Shown here one piece after another: positions 21,781-32,864 of a DNA stretch of 64,000 nt. The DNA is from Cercophora sp. LCS_1 (Eukaryota; Ascomycota; Sordariomycetes; Sordariales; Lasiosphaeriaceae). How positions within the stretch are numbered: the stretch's first letter is position 1; every line of letters starts with the position of its first letter. The notes under the pieces were generated by a model. That model had not been told where the DNA came from. It made no database searches and saw nothing but the letters and a program-made list of their open reading frames with translations. Location: contig JAPZLL010000033.1 in assembly GCA_036250225.1 (NCBI GenBank), positions 62,001 through 126,000 of the forward strand, read 5' to 3'. The position numbers and the translations under genes are program-made.

Positions 21781-23844
21781 ACTGGGGTTAATAAGCTCAC
21801 GTGGTTAAGTGTAAGGATTGACGGTGTCCACGACAGTTGAATGGCGGAGCCCAGAGCTGCGCGAAGTACAAATATCAGTCAAAGCACGGTGTAACGCAGC
21901 GGCGTCGGGGAAAGGGGTAGTCGAAGAGGGATCTCAGAATGGAATAGTCAGAGGTGCGAAGATAGCTGTACGTGAAGAGTTCGATTGGAGCGTGGCCTTC
22001 CTTCGATTAAAGGTGCGGCCACTGGCCTATTCATGCTCGAATGCGACTACTCAATCCGGGGCGTCCTCGGTCGGTTATCCTCGGAGCCGGATCCGGTGAA
22101 GCCATTCTCACTGCCGGACGTATCGGCCGCAACCGGCGCATCTGGCTCCCCCGGCCCGATTGACTGTCCCTTAGGCAGTCTGTACACACGGCTGCTTCTG
22201 ATGCGAACGTTTCTCATCGTAGTGAAGATTGTAAAGGATCATCCCATCCAGGGGTTCGGTCGACAACAAACCGGACATACAACCCGACTCAGGGAGCATA
22301 TCTATGACAATACGATGAAAATAGCTATTATTCCTATCTAGATAACCCTCGTTACCGTCAAGCAGAGCGCGCCAGTTATCCTCGCTATCTTAGGCCACTT
22401 ATACAGGTTAGCCATAAGTTTAAGATAGATGGAGTAGCTAATAATGATGAGTGGATATCGGCATTACAGTTAGCCCTAGGATAGGGGTCTGTAACAGTTA
22501 GCATTCGCCTTACAGTACCTATAAGGAAATACCTTTGGCACACCCCATACCGCACACCACACACTCCTGGCGTAAGGAAACCACCGCCCTGTATTTAAAC
22601 CACAGCCATCGCCCACCTCCCAGCTCAGGCTAGGTTGGACTTGTCGTTGAACTAATGCTTTGTGTATCAAGGTTACCCTGGCTAGGTGATGGATGGTCTA
22701 GGCTTAGAGTGAGAATAGCAGAAAGGTGTGGAGGAGGGTAAACCCGGTAGATGTTAGCGTCAGGTGCAGTAGCGCTGAGTTGTAAGAGGCTAAGATCGAT
22801 GCAGAGAGTTTCATCCCTGTCGCATCGACTTGTCGTTATCGATAATAAATAGTTATCGGCATAAATAGTTATCGGCAGCCTCGGCCGGCCCCTACAGAGC
22901 ACTAAGCACGGCATCCTGATACTGCGGATTCCAGACTTATCCCTCAGAATGTGAATCGAAAGCACAGCTCCAAAACGGGACACGATGCGTCTGGTTTGCA
23001 AAGGATGGTCGTGTGCCGAGGCAGGCCCCTGGCTGCGTTAAACGGCGACCATCGTGGTCGCAGCAGGCGGGCACTTTGCGGGGTGGCTAATCCCCCGCGG
23101 AGGCCCAGTCTTTCGATCTGCAAAGGAAAAGGAGAAGAGAAGTGGCGATGTAGAGAGTGAAGAGCCAAAGCCAGGTTTAGAGAGGGCGACAGTAAGGTAC
23201 TTTAAATCAGACAACTACTTAACGTATCAAGATGAGCTTTCTGCTACTGACGCAATTGTCACAGAACCGGTACAGCCCGTTCACCTTGACCATGCGTGGA
23301 AGTAAGTAGAATGGAGATGCGTGGCACAGGGGTGGGGGGTGAGTCTCAGGTACAAGAATCTATGTGAGGCCAAGGCGCAAAAGCATGTCCAAATGACAGT
23401 GTTTTTCGCATTCTCTCTAGCATTAGCCGAGCGCTGTAAGTTACCCTGCGCTCGGGATCGGAGGGTCTGGCTATGTCAGGTTTTGGCTTTCGCCCTGTCT
23501 TGCACATCAGGCGTTGCTCAGGCTTGCTTGCAGCTAAGCTAGCGCGTCCACTGAAATACGTCATCTCCCCGCAACCTACTGTTACCACGGCTATGTCCTC
23601 AGCGGCGCCGCCCTAATCGCCGTCATGAACGGCTCCATCGAGGGCCTCGCCCTCCTCCTGCTGCTCCCATACCTGTGCTACCGCTGCCACCGGCGGACTC
23701 GGGTGGGAGTGATGTAGGGAGTGGTTCAAAGTTTGTCGCGGTTCGCACAAGCAACATACAGAGTTTGGGGTATGACCGGGAAGGAATACGGACGCGGAGC
23801 CATTTTGAATTTTACGCGGATTCATCCGCCTCTCCCCTGCTCAT
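21781..23844. other. 2-kb gene-poor region with relic sequence
   Basis: No intact gene. A short stop-free stretch near 22060-22155 reads SVILGAGSGEAILTAGRIGR, which looks protein-derived, but its frame closes on both sides. From 22300 to 22900 the sequence is A/T-rich with stops in all frames. A small direct repeat, AAATAGTTATCGGCA, occurs twice near 22845-22876. This fits decayed repeat DNA. Confidence 0.4.
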
Positions 23845-25750
23845 CTAACAGAGCCAGAACCCCTCAGGCCGCTTGCCGTTCGTCTTGGCCCAGCCAAAGA
23901 TCTCGCCCTCCATGATGCCGTGGACGAAAGAGCCGCCTAAAAACGTCCAATGCCGGTCCCTTCCGCTCGCGTTCCTCAAGATGAATGGTACCTAGGCCCC
24001 GTGGAGGACGCAGATGAGGTCACCCGGCCTCGCTCCGGGCGGTCCGAGGCCCAGGCAGCCTTCTTTAGTCACAGTAAATGTCCTGTTGTAGCGCATCGTC
24101 CATGTATCGAGGAACCAGTGCTTAGCCTGCACTCTGCCTTCCAGCGTTTCAGACGGCAGCGTCCAGCTCTCGACCATGCCGGCAAGCCTTAGAAGCGCGA
24201 GTTTCCTAGCCTCCTCCTCAGATGGCGACGGTTTGCTGCTGCTTGGGGCCGAATTTTTTCGGCCTGGGTGCCCGCAACTTCGCCTGCTCGGGCCCGTACC
24301 GGCTCGCGACGAAGGTATGGGTGAACAAAATCTCCGGCGCCTCATACGGAGACTTGCCACCGCGCTGCGCCACGACCTCCTGTAGCTTCAGAATGAGCGC
24401 GTTTGTGCGGTCCCGCTCGACGACGCTGATGTCCATGACGAGTTTCTCGACTTCTTCGTCAGAGTAGATGGTAGTCGACGTCGCGGAGTCGATGGTGTCG
24501 AAGGCGATGCCGCGGCACGCGAGGATACGGCTATCGTTCGAAAAGCGGACGTTGCGCGTGGGCGGCGCGTCGGATTGCAGTTCCCACGCCGGCAGCCCGA
24601 GGCCTTTCCAGCTGAGGACGGTACCGTCTGCTGCCCACGCCTTCTGGTCGTAGCGGCAGAACCATTCCCCGGATGATAGCACCCTGCCGAGCTCCGGCAC
24701 CCAGCTCGGCAGTCCAAAGTTATCCGTCTTGCTGAGCTTACCCAGCTGCAGTGCGGATAGGCCATTTTGGCGGATGGTGTGGGGGAATGCCTGCAGGAGG
24801 ACGACATCGTCCGTGGAGCTGTAATCGACCTTGATGCTCTTTCAGTCAGCTTGCGTGGCGAGGCTGAGGAGCGTAAAGATCCGGTCCCGGGGCATGGAGC
24901 AGCCGGCCGTGCTCGCGGCGGCCATGAGCTGGTCGATCGTAGCCCCGCCCTTGGCGTGGAACATGTCATCTCTCATGATGATCTGCAAGAACGGGATTTC
25001 TCGGAAAGCGTGCCGGACGTACGGTAGCAGCAAGGCGCTCTCCTTACGGCTATACGAATATCGCCTCAATAGGTGTTTTAAGTAGGTCATATTCGTCTCG
25101 GCGTTGCCGCAGCGGAAGTAGATCTTACCTTCCTGAGGCAGGAGGGCTTCCTGGATGATCCATGTGCGCGACCACCAGTCGCGGCGCAGGAGGTTGCGAA
25201 GCCCGGCCCACCACCCCTCGTTCAAGTACGAGCTATTTACAGGGTCAACCGGCTGGTTCGTGTCGGCTTGCTTCTTGGCCGCGATTATCTTGGTGAAGAG
25301 CTCGGCATCGTGGTTGTTGATGAGGCTGATGGCGCCCGCGATGTCGTCGGACGGAGTACCGAGCCAGACGAGCACTTTGCACGCCCGCTTGTAGATCTCG
25401 GCCATCATGTCGACCTGATACTCCTTCTCCGACGTATCGCTCTGGTTGATGCATATCTGATCGACCCAAAACTGATCCATGCCCTGCGGGTTACGAGCGT
25501 TAAAGTGGCAGAAATAAGCGAGCATATCGTACACGCCCCCGGGGATCTCAAAGATCTGCTCGCGCGCCCGCGGGCCGCCGATGAAGACCTTCCTGAGCGC
25601 CTTGTTCTTGGGCCAGGCGTACGAGAAGGCCTTGTACTGCGGCGGCTTGCTGTCCGGCCTGGCCGCGAGCGAGACGTGCTGGATGTACACATCGAGGCGG
25701 GGCGGGTACTGGTCCTGGAGCGGGCCGATGGAGAAGACCCCCCCACACAT
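23845..25750 (-). pseudogene. HET-domain gene broken by two stops and a frameshift
   Basis: The N-terminal part has the HET signatures YKAFSYAWP, FWVDQICINQ and WWSRTWIIQEALL; heterokaryon-incompatibility proteins of this type trigger cell death on non-self recognition. The reading frame is interrupted by TGA at 24842-24844, by a one-base shift at an A6 run near 24255 (T6 on the plus strand), and by TAG at 23992-23994. Similarity continues through all three, ending in a normal HET C-terminus (FVHGIMEGEIFGWA) and a final stop at 23845-23847. Both nonsense codons can come from single C-to-T changes, as in RIP, and the shift could be a slippage or assembly error. I do not give a repaired protein. 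Confidence 0.75.
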
Positions 25751-26240
25751 GCCATGCGCAGGACCCTGGAGCCTTGAGGACCCAGACAGGTAGGTGAGAT
25801 TACGAGCGAAGGTTCGTCGCAGCGAAAGAACAGTATGCCGCCAGACCCTTCAGTCTGTGCTCTCCAATAACCTCGGAAGCTTCTTCTCCATGGTACTTAA
25901 CGCTGGTTCTTAACCTTTCCGATCCGCAAGAGCCGCCACAGGCGCCGAGGTACTCACAATAAAATAGCGTTTGACGAGAATCTACGTCGAAGTTCCGCTA
26001 GATAAGCCTACTGGCCAGTACGAGGTCGCCCACTTGGCACCTCAATGACAAGGGTCGCAGGAACCAGTTGGAGAGCCGGTTGAGATCCGCCCTTGTCCGG
26101 GATGTCAGGCTGGGAGAACGAGGCCCAAGCGGCCGATATTAGCTCCGTGCCGCACGAACGGAGAAGAGGGCGAGTTCTTCTCGACAACTTCGTAGAAGCG
26201 GCAGCGTGGATGGATTGGCCCCTGAGGTTGAAAGCCGCTG
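25751..26240. other. intergenic region
   Basis: About 500 bp upstream of the broken HET gene with nothing I can support. Confidence 0.35.
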
Positions 26241-26577
26241 ACAAAACAACCAGAGCACCAGAAGGACGTTCTGTCCGCCACCTAAAGCCGCGAGCAGCCG
26301 AGCACCCCTGAAGAATAGCGAATCAAGATCCGCACGCGGACCAACGTGTTGCAAGCGACGAAAATCCAAGCCCCGTCGCTCCAGCGTCAGTGAGGACGAG
26401 GAGGACGCAAACCACCAACATGCTCTATTTGAGGCTCTGCTGACCCCTAAGAAACTGACTGCAGCCCGACGGAGTGTCGGTCCCGTCATCACGATACCGC
26501 CTCCGATGTCCAAAGGCCCGAGGTACGAGCCAATACTGGTTGCCCGACTATCTCCAAACCCCTTCGAGCTCGACCGG
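26241..26577 (+). pseudogene. coding-like fragment, family not recognised
   Basis: One frame is open here and reads like the C-terminus of a basic, Ser-rich nuclear-type protein: RRKSKPRRSSVSEDEEDANH, then HALFEALLTPKKLTAARRSV, ending FELDR and a stop. There is no start codon, and a TGA closes the frame on the 5' side. A second frame overlapping the end (to 26662, ending NKENSRFHEH) could be the true 3' part after a frameshift or intron. I read it as the remnant of a gene. Confidence 0.3.
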
Positions 26578-27568
26578 TGACGTTCTGCCCCTTGCCAAAC
26601 TTGGTGATGCAGAAATAGCTCCGGGGGCCAACAAAGAAAACTCTCGCTTCCACGAACACTGAGCTCTCGGATAGAGGCGGAAGCCGGTTATTCTGTTACT
26701 AGCACCGGGATTGTCGACAGGCAGGAAACGAGTTGTCGAGCAGCCTAGGCTCACCCAGGGTCTCTAAGGACGTCAAGATATTCGAAAGTTGTGGCGGCAT
26801 GGAGCCAACGCTTCAGTTCTCCAAGCTCGAAGGTGAGCCGGACAACCGACTCAGCCAACCTCCCAACTTCACCTCAGCCTTGCTCTCAGTCATGCCAAGG
26901 AAACCAGACGCATTCCCAAGCAGCCGGTCGACTTGGCGCCACATCCCCTCTCGAAGTTCTGTGACAGCGCAAAATTGCCAACTGTTTCTGTAGCGCGCTT
27001 GAGCGCCGAGAGCACGCACCGTCGCAATGTCAGACCGCAAAGCAATACCCGCGGCTGGGCCACCGCCAATGATGCTCTTGACCGCCGAGAACGCCGCTGC
27101 AATCGCGGGCCAGCGGCGCGAGCACAACGACAGCGGTACCACCAATGCCGGCGAAAAGAGAGCGGCGTGGCGAACCCAGGCAACTCTTCGGGCTCTCGTC
27201 TGCGACAACACTGAACTTGGGTCACTCTCAGGCTTGACAAAAAAAGCGGACCGACCAGCCACCTCGGTGTCACGCTCGCCCTCGAGATTGTAATCGTCAC
27301 AGCGGCACTACCGTCTGGTCTCTTCTTGTCGTTACCCGCTTGAGCACCATGGACGGCGCTGAGGTTGCAAGACGGCACGACAAGTCCCCCGGTCGCGGCA
27401 TCCCCAATGACCCTCCGCTTTCCAAGGCACGAGAACACCGAATTCCCAGACACGAACCTATTCATACGATTCGGTTAGATTGGACGCTAACAAATTGCTT
27501 CAACGCAGCTAAACGACCGAGAACCCTACCGACACAATTCACTTACGGAGCCTGAACAACGTTCGACT
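26578..27568. other. gene-poor region
   Basis: Open frames of 70-190 codons overlap on both strands. One on the plus strand (27027-27293) starts with ATG and has fairly protein-like composition, but I do not recognise it and cannot connect it to other exons. Confidence 0.35.
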
Positions 27569-28558
27569 TCATAGCCCCCTCCTCGCCTTAGCCCTCAAAC
27601 GCCAGCGCTGCAAACGACAAGCTTCCATAGTACGACCGGGAAGCAGATGCTTCCAACAAAACCAGGTCAGCCCCCAAACGAAACACAAATTCTTCCGAGT
27701 CCCGAAAGAGCGTTAAGTACACATAGGAGCAAAGAAAGACGGGCAGTAATAAAGAGAAGAAATAACATACCGCGTACTCAGGGTACTTCTTCCCAAGAGA
27801 CTGCTGCTCCTGGAGAATCCTGTTCTCCTCCTCCGACCACAAACGGCTGTCGGGACGTCTGACCGGGCGGCGCGTGGCGGTCTCAAATCCGTGGCCGGGA
27901 AGAAGCTTGCGGCCGTTGGGCAGGGAGAGCTTGCCATCTTTCTCAACCTTGACCACAAGGCCCTGCGGCCCAATGACGACGAGCGTGCCGGTGGGCGCAA
28001 CGGGACCCTCGTTCGAGGGCGCCAAGGCGGGAGTGGCTTCGGCAGGAGCGACTTCGGCGGGCGCGACCTCCAGCTCCTTTTCCAGGAAGGTGATATCGGC
28101 TAAGTGATTAGTCAGAAAATGTACGATAATCGCGGCTGGGGAAGGTGCTGTCGGCGTTTGTGCAGGGATTTGAGACCACCATGGAGGATCGGCAAAGGAG
28201 AATCTGTGCGATGGAGGAACGATGCAGCGCTAACCCCGGCTGCTAGCAAGTGCAACATCAACCGAGTGAAAGATACGCCAACGGATCGGGTACTTGGGAT
28301 TAAGAGCAACAAGCCGTACTGTCCATGCGAGCGAAGACCGCACTTGTAACTCCCGAAGAGGCGACTGTTCAACCTGAGACATCCACGGTATACCTCAAAG
28401 GACGCCATATCCCCTGACAGGTGCATGCCATCCTCTGTCCCGACAGGTGGTCCGTCAAGAGAGCGACGGACGGACTCGTGGTGCCCAGGAATTGGATACC
28501 CGTGAAGAGACTCTTTGGGCGCTAGGCTGGCTGGCTTACCTGTCTTGGGCGAATTCAT
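27569..28558 (-). CDS. small SANT/Myb-like DNA-binding protein
   Basis: Three exons: 28558-28540 (19 nt), 28099-27771 and 27649-27569, summing to 429 nt and 142 aa. The N-terminus is short, acidic and Ala/Pro-rich (ADITFLEKELEVAPAEVAPA). The C-terminal ~55 residues form a SANT/Myb-like helix-turn-helix: RLWSEEENRILQEQQ, KKYPEYAHLLPGRTMEACRL, then QRWRLRAKARRGL at the end. The LPGRT...C.RW core spans the second splice site, so it is only seen after splicing, which supports the model. Intron 1 is unusually long (440 nt) and could hide another exon; its acceptor has CTGACTAAT just upstream. Intron 2 is 121 nt with a GCTGACC branch. A role in chromatin or transcription is inference. Confidence 0.75.
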
Positions 28559-29929
28559 TTCTGTTGCGCTGTGTGAATTTGACAAGCGTGCGAGGAGGGG
28601 ACGCGAAAATGGTTTGCTGAAGAGCTGGTGAGCATAAGAAATATCATTGCCAGGAAAACACCGGGCTTACATACGGGTCCGCAGTGGCATTGGTGGGTAC
28701 AAAAGGCCGTACCTTTTGCTTCTATCCGGTGTCTTCTTTCGTCACTGCTGCAATGTCCCCTTCATCCTTACACCCCACACCAGACGGCAGGGGACGGCTG
28801 GCACTTCCTTTACCCCAAGGAATTCGCTCACCAAGTGCCAGGCGGCCCATCAAGTTGGCTGAGGCGCACGCAATATGGGCAGGGATTTCAGCACAATGCT
28901 GCATCTCTAGTTGAGCAGGTGCTCATCAAGCGCCAGATGCCCTCGCCCAAGAGACGTGAACCTTTAGCAATTGCAGAAAGTGCAAAACACAAGAAACCAC
29001 ATATCACAAGAGAACCGAAGGGGGCCTAATATTAGATATCCCAACTATTCTACTATAATGCTTACCCAACGCTGCTCACGTCTCGTTTCCTTGCAGCGGT
29101 TCCTTCAACATCGCTTTCGTTCTCTCCTCGAGAAGGCAGAGACTTCTGCATTCGTGGCTTCTACCCCCTGGCAAGATTTTAGCTCACACTACATCTGGAT
29201 ACCTCAACAAGCTGATACATCTTTGATCAAGGATAGGTTTAGGGCTGTGAGAGGGTGCACAACAAAAGGGGGTGGCACGTGCGTTGTCGCTTATATCACC
29301 ATAACAACACAGCCCCTGAAGAAGCACAGGAGGAAGGGTGAACTATGAAACCACAACGATCAAAGACGATACGAGTTTGGGCAATGAGATTGATGTTGCC
29401 CACAGTTTTCAAGCTTCTGGTACCACTTTAATGCCCTGAGATGGGTTTATATGGCATATGGCAAGGCCAAACGGACAGAGCCCGTTGCATTCTGGGAATG
29501 CCCTCTATTTCCTTTTGTTTTGTCTTGGCCCTCGTGGCAAGATGTTTATTTTTAAAAGACAAAAAGGTCACAAGCCAAGGTTTCTAACTGGAGTGGAAGG
29601 CAAGAACCAGGACAGCCACGGCAGGAGCTGGGATGCTCGACCCCATGATGCCACGCACAGCCGCAAAGCCGCGAATGGGGTCTGCCACCCTAGTAGTGTC
29701 GCGATCGCGGCTGAGGAAGTCCTCTTCGTCACACAGGCCGCATGCCGGTAAAGCTTGCACACAAAACCCCGCTCTGCAGCTTTGAAACCTTTTTCTTTCT
29801 TCCACCCAACAACACACTCCAGCAAGTAAGTCCAAGACGGCCAACATTCAGGGCGACCAGTAAAGCTGACAGTAAGCTGACAACCACAAGGTATAGCCTC
29901 CCATTACCTTCAGCTTTCACGTGTTCTTG
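28559..29929. other. divergent intergenic region between two SANT-like genes
   Basis: No supportable gene. A/T content rises toward 29000-29450. Several frames of 60-130 codons exist but none is recognisable. Confidence 0.4.
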
Positions 29930-30302
29930 TAAGTTCTTTTCACTCCCTTGCTTTCTTCTTGGAAGGGCCCAAACTGACAGGATCTATAGATTCTCTGCTC
30001 GAGCAAGCTCATGTAGGTGCCAAAAGGCCTTTCCTCCAAAGGCCTATCCCTTCAAACAAGACTAAGCTAACATTCAGTTTCTGTGCAGTCTTCCAGCCAA
30101 GCACTTGCGCGTTCTTGTAAGTTCCACACCACCAAATCCGGTCCTCACAATGGCAGACAAACTGACAGGCCTTTTTTGTAGAAGCAGGCAGAATAAAAAT
30201 GGACCAGCAGATAGCAGACGACCCCTTCTTGCAAGTTCCTTACATCTAAAGTTCCTCTTGACATGGAAAGCAAAACTGATAGGCGTTTTTGCGAAGCTGC
30301 AG
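29930..30302 (+). repeat. three imperfect repeats that look like introns
   Basis: Three modules share the order 'TTCTTG(T/C)AAGTTC ... AACTGA(C/T)AGG ... AG'. Their donor-like sites are at about 29937, 30118 and 30231, and AACTGAYAGG lies 40-60 nt further on. Each module has donor, branch and acceptor features. The third is the first coding intron of the downstream SANT-like gene and has a GC donor; the first two would lie in its 5' leader. A further intron-like segment from 30010 (GTAGGT, with GCTAAC) to 30087 sits between copies one and two. The similarity suggests tandem duplication of an exon-intron unit. Confidence 0.4.
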
Positions 30303-30731
30303 CCACCGAGCAGGCACCGGGCACACGGCTGTTGACGGAGCAAGCGACGAGACTGTGGCAAGCGCTACAAGCCTTGCGACAACCCCTCCCCCCGGGAACA
30401 ACGAGGAAGACTGGGAGGACGCCCCCGCCGCAGCTGCGGCTGTTGAAGATGCCGGCAGCGCCACCAAACCCCAGCGCCCCAAGCGGCGCCCACGCAAGTG
30501 GACAACGGACGAGGAAATTTCCCTCTTCATGATTAAATATTTGGGGTACCCCATAAGCGTCCCCATCGCTGTAAGTCAGCGCCATGAACTGAGGTGTCAG
30601 TTTTGCCTTCGCTAACCGCCACTCTACAGCGCCGGCTGTTCCCGGATCGCAGCCGGCGGGCTTGCAGGGACCACTACAACAAACTCCGACAGAAGTTTAT
30701 CGCAGTACCACCCGAGCACCAGCAGGGCTAG
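30199..30731 (+). CDS. small SANT/Myb-like DNA-binding protein, second copy type
   Basis: Three exons: 30199-30230, 30297-30570 and 30630-30731 (408 nt, 135 aa). The N-terminal half is acidic and Ala/Pro-rich (NNEEDWEDAPAAAAAVEDAG). A basic stretch RPKRRPRKW leads into a SANT-like domain: KWTTDEEISLFMIKYLGYP, then RRLFPDRSRRACRDHYNKLR. Intron 1 (66 nt) has the GC donor GCAAGT; reading through it meets a stop in the 10th codon past the junction. Its acceptor could equally be at 30302, which would drop two codons. Intron 2 (59 nt) has GTAAGT, GCTAAC and CAG. Architecture and size match the divergent SANT-like gene at 27569-28558, so the two may be distant paralogs. Confidence 0.7.
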
Positions 30732-31168
30732 CGCCGCAGCAAGATAAGACACGAAAGACATTGACAACTAAGTGGTCGGCCTCTAAGTTCAGCGACACCA
30801 AGGCAGTGGGCGCGGCTAGCTTGCCCCCACATAGACAATCAGACGGAGGAGGGAGAGTGGAGCAACACCGCTCTCCCATACCTTCAGCTTCAGCTCGATA
30901 GGGACTTGACGGACGATATCGACAGGTCGAGAGATCCAGGCAACGAGTGTGGCGGCCGGGTGAACATCCTACGCATCCGATTCGGAGAAGGGGCTGGCTC
31001 TCAAGCGATCGAAGCCAGATTTCCCCAGACCTTCAGCTTGGGCTCTCTGAGGAGCCGTTTGGCTAAGGCCATGCGCAAAGCTGCAATATTGAAGCAGAAA
31101 ACGCATCCGAACATTCTCTGCTGCGCTTCCGGCCCCATCCAGCGCCCAGCTGCGCATCCGGACCATCC
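30732..31168. other. intergenic region
   Basis: About 440 bp; nothing recognisable. Confidence 0.35.
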
Positions 31169-31808
31169 ATGCCAGGCTGGCGTCCTTTGCGCTACCTACC
31201 TACCAGCCCCAGTCGGGCTGTTGGATTTGCTCCGCATGCTTTCGGGAACCCGGATCTTGATGACCCTGATAATCCGGTGCGCCGGTTATCCTCGTCATGG
31301 CTCGTCTACATCTGTTCTTTCCTTCAACGAGAACTTGAAGTAGACTGTATTGGCGGCGGGTTGGCGGGTCAGGGTTATGTCCCTTGTGGGAGCGTTGTGC
31401 CAGAAACAAAAATGGGGCTCACACCAGAGCTCCGGGTGCAATGTACAACTACGGGCCATGGGCCGCTCCCGCGCCTGCGCCCACTTCCATGTCCGCCAGC
31501 GGTCGTGGTCGCAACCACATTGTGGTGCGCGCCCGGGTTGCGCCTCTTGGGAAATCTAAGCGAAGAAGGGCTTACCCTCAGCAGATCGTAACAACATTGC
31601 GATCAAGCCCGAGGTTGGCAAGACGAAGGGCCCCGACGGACTTAACAAGATGGCAATTGTAGAGTCGAACTTCACCTCCATTCGGGTCGGGTCCCGCCTC
31701 TCAAAGCCAGATTGGGAGGCGGAGAGGATTGTTATGACCTGGTTTGGGGTCTGCGGGGAGAACTTAGGTGGTCGACTTCGTTCACCGACTCAGACAGCAG
31801 GAAAGTGA
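31169..31808 (+). pseudogene. coding-like segments in shifting frames, unrecognised
   Basis: Three plus-strand pieces look protein-derived: VGFAPHAFGNPDLDDPDNPV near 31209-31280; MYNYGPWAAPAPAPTSMSAS followed by a basic stretch from 31441; and NNIAIKPEVGKTKGPDGLNK near 31590, continuing to a stop at 31806-31808. They lie in different frames. They could be exons of one spliced gene, but I found no convincing splice sites joining them, so decay by frameshift is as likely. No family recognised. Confidence 0.3.
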
Positions 31809-32341
31809 AATATAGTGAATGGATTTGGGGTTGAATCGGTAGTGTCATAACTCGAGAGCTTTGTAGTGAAATGCATCTGATGACGGGCTCGAGTGAAGTG
31901 GGAATGACAATGCGGGTCACTTTCGTTGGGGAGCATATCCGATATCTCAACAGTGATGTTCCTTATGTTCTTGCAATAACCATGCAAGACTTTGCTATCT
32001 GGGAATGGGTTTTCTCAAGATGGTGTTGACATCTGTCCAGCCCCTGATGCACGAGCCACCCCCTTTTCAGCACACTTTGGACATGTCAACGTGCAGGCAT
32101 ATCGGCACAATCAAGTGAGCTGCAATGGCAAAGGGACGCAATCTGAAAATTCCCCTTGAAGTCAAGAAAATTGCTTGCAAGTTGAAGGTATCGCCTGTCA
32201 GTTTTTGTTTCTGTACCCTGCTGCTGGTTTTGTGACGTCGATAACTCTCTTGTGGTCATGGGAGTTCGTCGTGTGGATGCTGCCGACATAGCGACCTGTT
32301 CTGGCACCACCCCTCGTCAAATTAAAGTCATTATTGGCTCG
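31809..32341. other. intergenic region upstream of tRNA-Glu
   Basis: Somewhat A/T-rich; no gene seen. Confidence 0.4.
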
Positions 32342-32413
32342 TCGGGTATGGTGTAACGGTTAACATCGCTGGTTTTCACTCAGCAGCTCGGGGTTCGATT
32401 CCCCGTACCCGAG
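32342..32413 (+). tRNA. tRNA-Glu (anticodon TTC)
   Basis: A full 72-nt cloverleaf can be drawn. The acceptor stem pairs TCGGGTA with TACCCGA, with G as discriminator. The D arm is TGGTGTAACGGTTAACA, matching the eukaryotic Glu A-box. The anticodon stem GCTGG/TCAGC holds the loop TTTTCAC, giving anticodon TTC. The T arm contains GGTTCGATTCC, the B-box. There is no intron. Confidence 0.97.
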
Positions 32414-32864
32414 TTCCTTTTTGCTAATGACCATTTTGCTAGTCCCTTCATTCACCAGGTATACCCTGTCTATCGTTTCCGTTGGTGGATACAAGTAGAT
32501 TCTTGTCCAGGTATTCGGTGTTGAGTCGCCAGAGGTTCTTCGCCTACAACCGGCAAAGAAAAATCTGTACTCGGTCCCCAAGTCCATCATGTGAGCTGTT
32601 TGTCGAGGCAAAATGTCATGGGACGGCTAATAGGACCGAAAATGCGCTCCGTTCTCCATCTTTTGCGGCGCTGCCCCGCTACCGGGTATGACGATTTGCA
32701 GGTGCGGCGCCGATGGAGGGGTAGATGCGGCTTCGGCCTCACATGGACCAGCGGACGGAAAGCAGCGCGCCACCTAGCCAGAGCTTCAGTCTGGATAAAT
32801 TGAAGAGATCTTCGTGTCCTGAAATATTTTGGTGTAATCATTTCTCCCTGCTCGAGTTTGCAAA
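32414..32864. promoter_or_regulatory. upstream region of GAL7
   Basis: About 450 bp between the tRNA and the GALT start. I see no gene. No specific regulator site can be named from sequence. Confidence 0.3.
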
